From JAHEIJ01 sp040235565 (lineage in GTDB: Bacteria; Pseudomonadota; Gammaproteobacteria; UBA6429; Thiohalophilaceae), in contig JBECLA010000114.1 in NCBI GenBank assembly GCA_040235565.1, positions 1 to 12,559 of the forward strand: DNA of 12,559 nucleotides, in the 5' to 3' direction. This document shows, one piece after another, positions 12,493 to 12,559 of this stretch; the first letter of the stretch is position 1, and each line of letters starts with the position of its first letter. Below the pieces are notes generated by a model, which saw only the letters and a program-made list of their open reading frames with translations, searched no databases and was not told where the DNA came from. Both the position numbers and the translations under genes were made by a program.

Positions 12493-12559
12493 GTTGACTC
12501 TCTCATCTGTGCGGGCATGCGCTGATCGCCTGAGGTAAATCAGATATCCCGCGTCAAAG

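Noticed and set aside
12522..12543. Imperfect palindrome CTGAT...ATCAG near the right edge
   Set aside because: The arms are five bases with an uneven centre, and there is no gene context inside the window to give it meaning.

Overview
The window is a denitrification locus that, by gene content and layout, looks like a gammaproteobacterium, perhaps a sulfur-oxidising Chromatiales-type organism. That placement is inferred from remembered gene neighbourhoods and could not be searched. Base composition is moderately GC-rich and even, and I see no tRNA, rRNA, CRISPR array, transposase or other sign of recent insertion.

Layout, left to right. Positions 2-676 hold the 3' part of a DNR-type Crp/Fnr regulator, cut by the window edge. 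A DNR/FNR box at 726-739 precedes a nitric oxide reductase operon that runs norC, norB, norE, norF, norQ, a small membrane protein, a NosR/NapH/CcoG-like iron-sulfur membrane protein and norD (802-7712). The norQ, small-protein and iron-sulfur genes overlap and are probably translationally coupled. A second box (7810-7823) precedes nirS, the cytochrome cd1 nitrite reductase (7928-9559), which ends at a clear intrinsic terminator (9602-9636). Next comes a two-gene unit: a membrane-anchored multihaem cytochrome joining a tetrahaem NapC/NirT-type module to a C-terminal ethylbenzene-dehydrogenase-type haem domain (9723-11381), followed by an amicyanin-like cupredoxin (11408-11740). Converging from the right is a membrane-anchored hemerythrin (11802-12368, minus strand). 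Its leader contains a terminator-like hairpin interlocked with a competing stem, downstream of a third DNR/FNR box (12479-12492).

How they fit together. NirS reduces nitrite to nitric oxide in the periplasm and NorCB reduces nitric oxide to nitrous oxide. NorQ and NorD are the AAA+/VWA pair that activates NOR, and NorE and NorF are accessory membrane subunits. The multihaem protein and the cupredoxin look like a dedicated electron route from quinol to periplasmic reductases. The DNR-type regulator, with an E-T-x-S-R recognition helix, probably acts at all three boxes, which share the form TTGACCT-N2-RTCAA. The hemerythrin probably binds O2 or nitric oxide. No haem d1 biosynthesis genes (nirF, D, L, G, H, J, E) are present, so they must lie elsewhere.

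The least ordinary parts are the six-haem fusion with a CX3CH motif, its pairing with a cupredoxin, the hemerythrin leader, and the iron-sulfur protein between norQ and norD.
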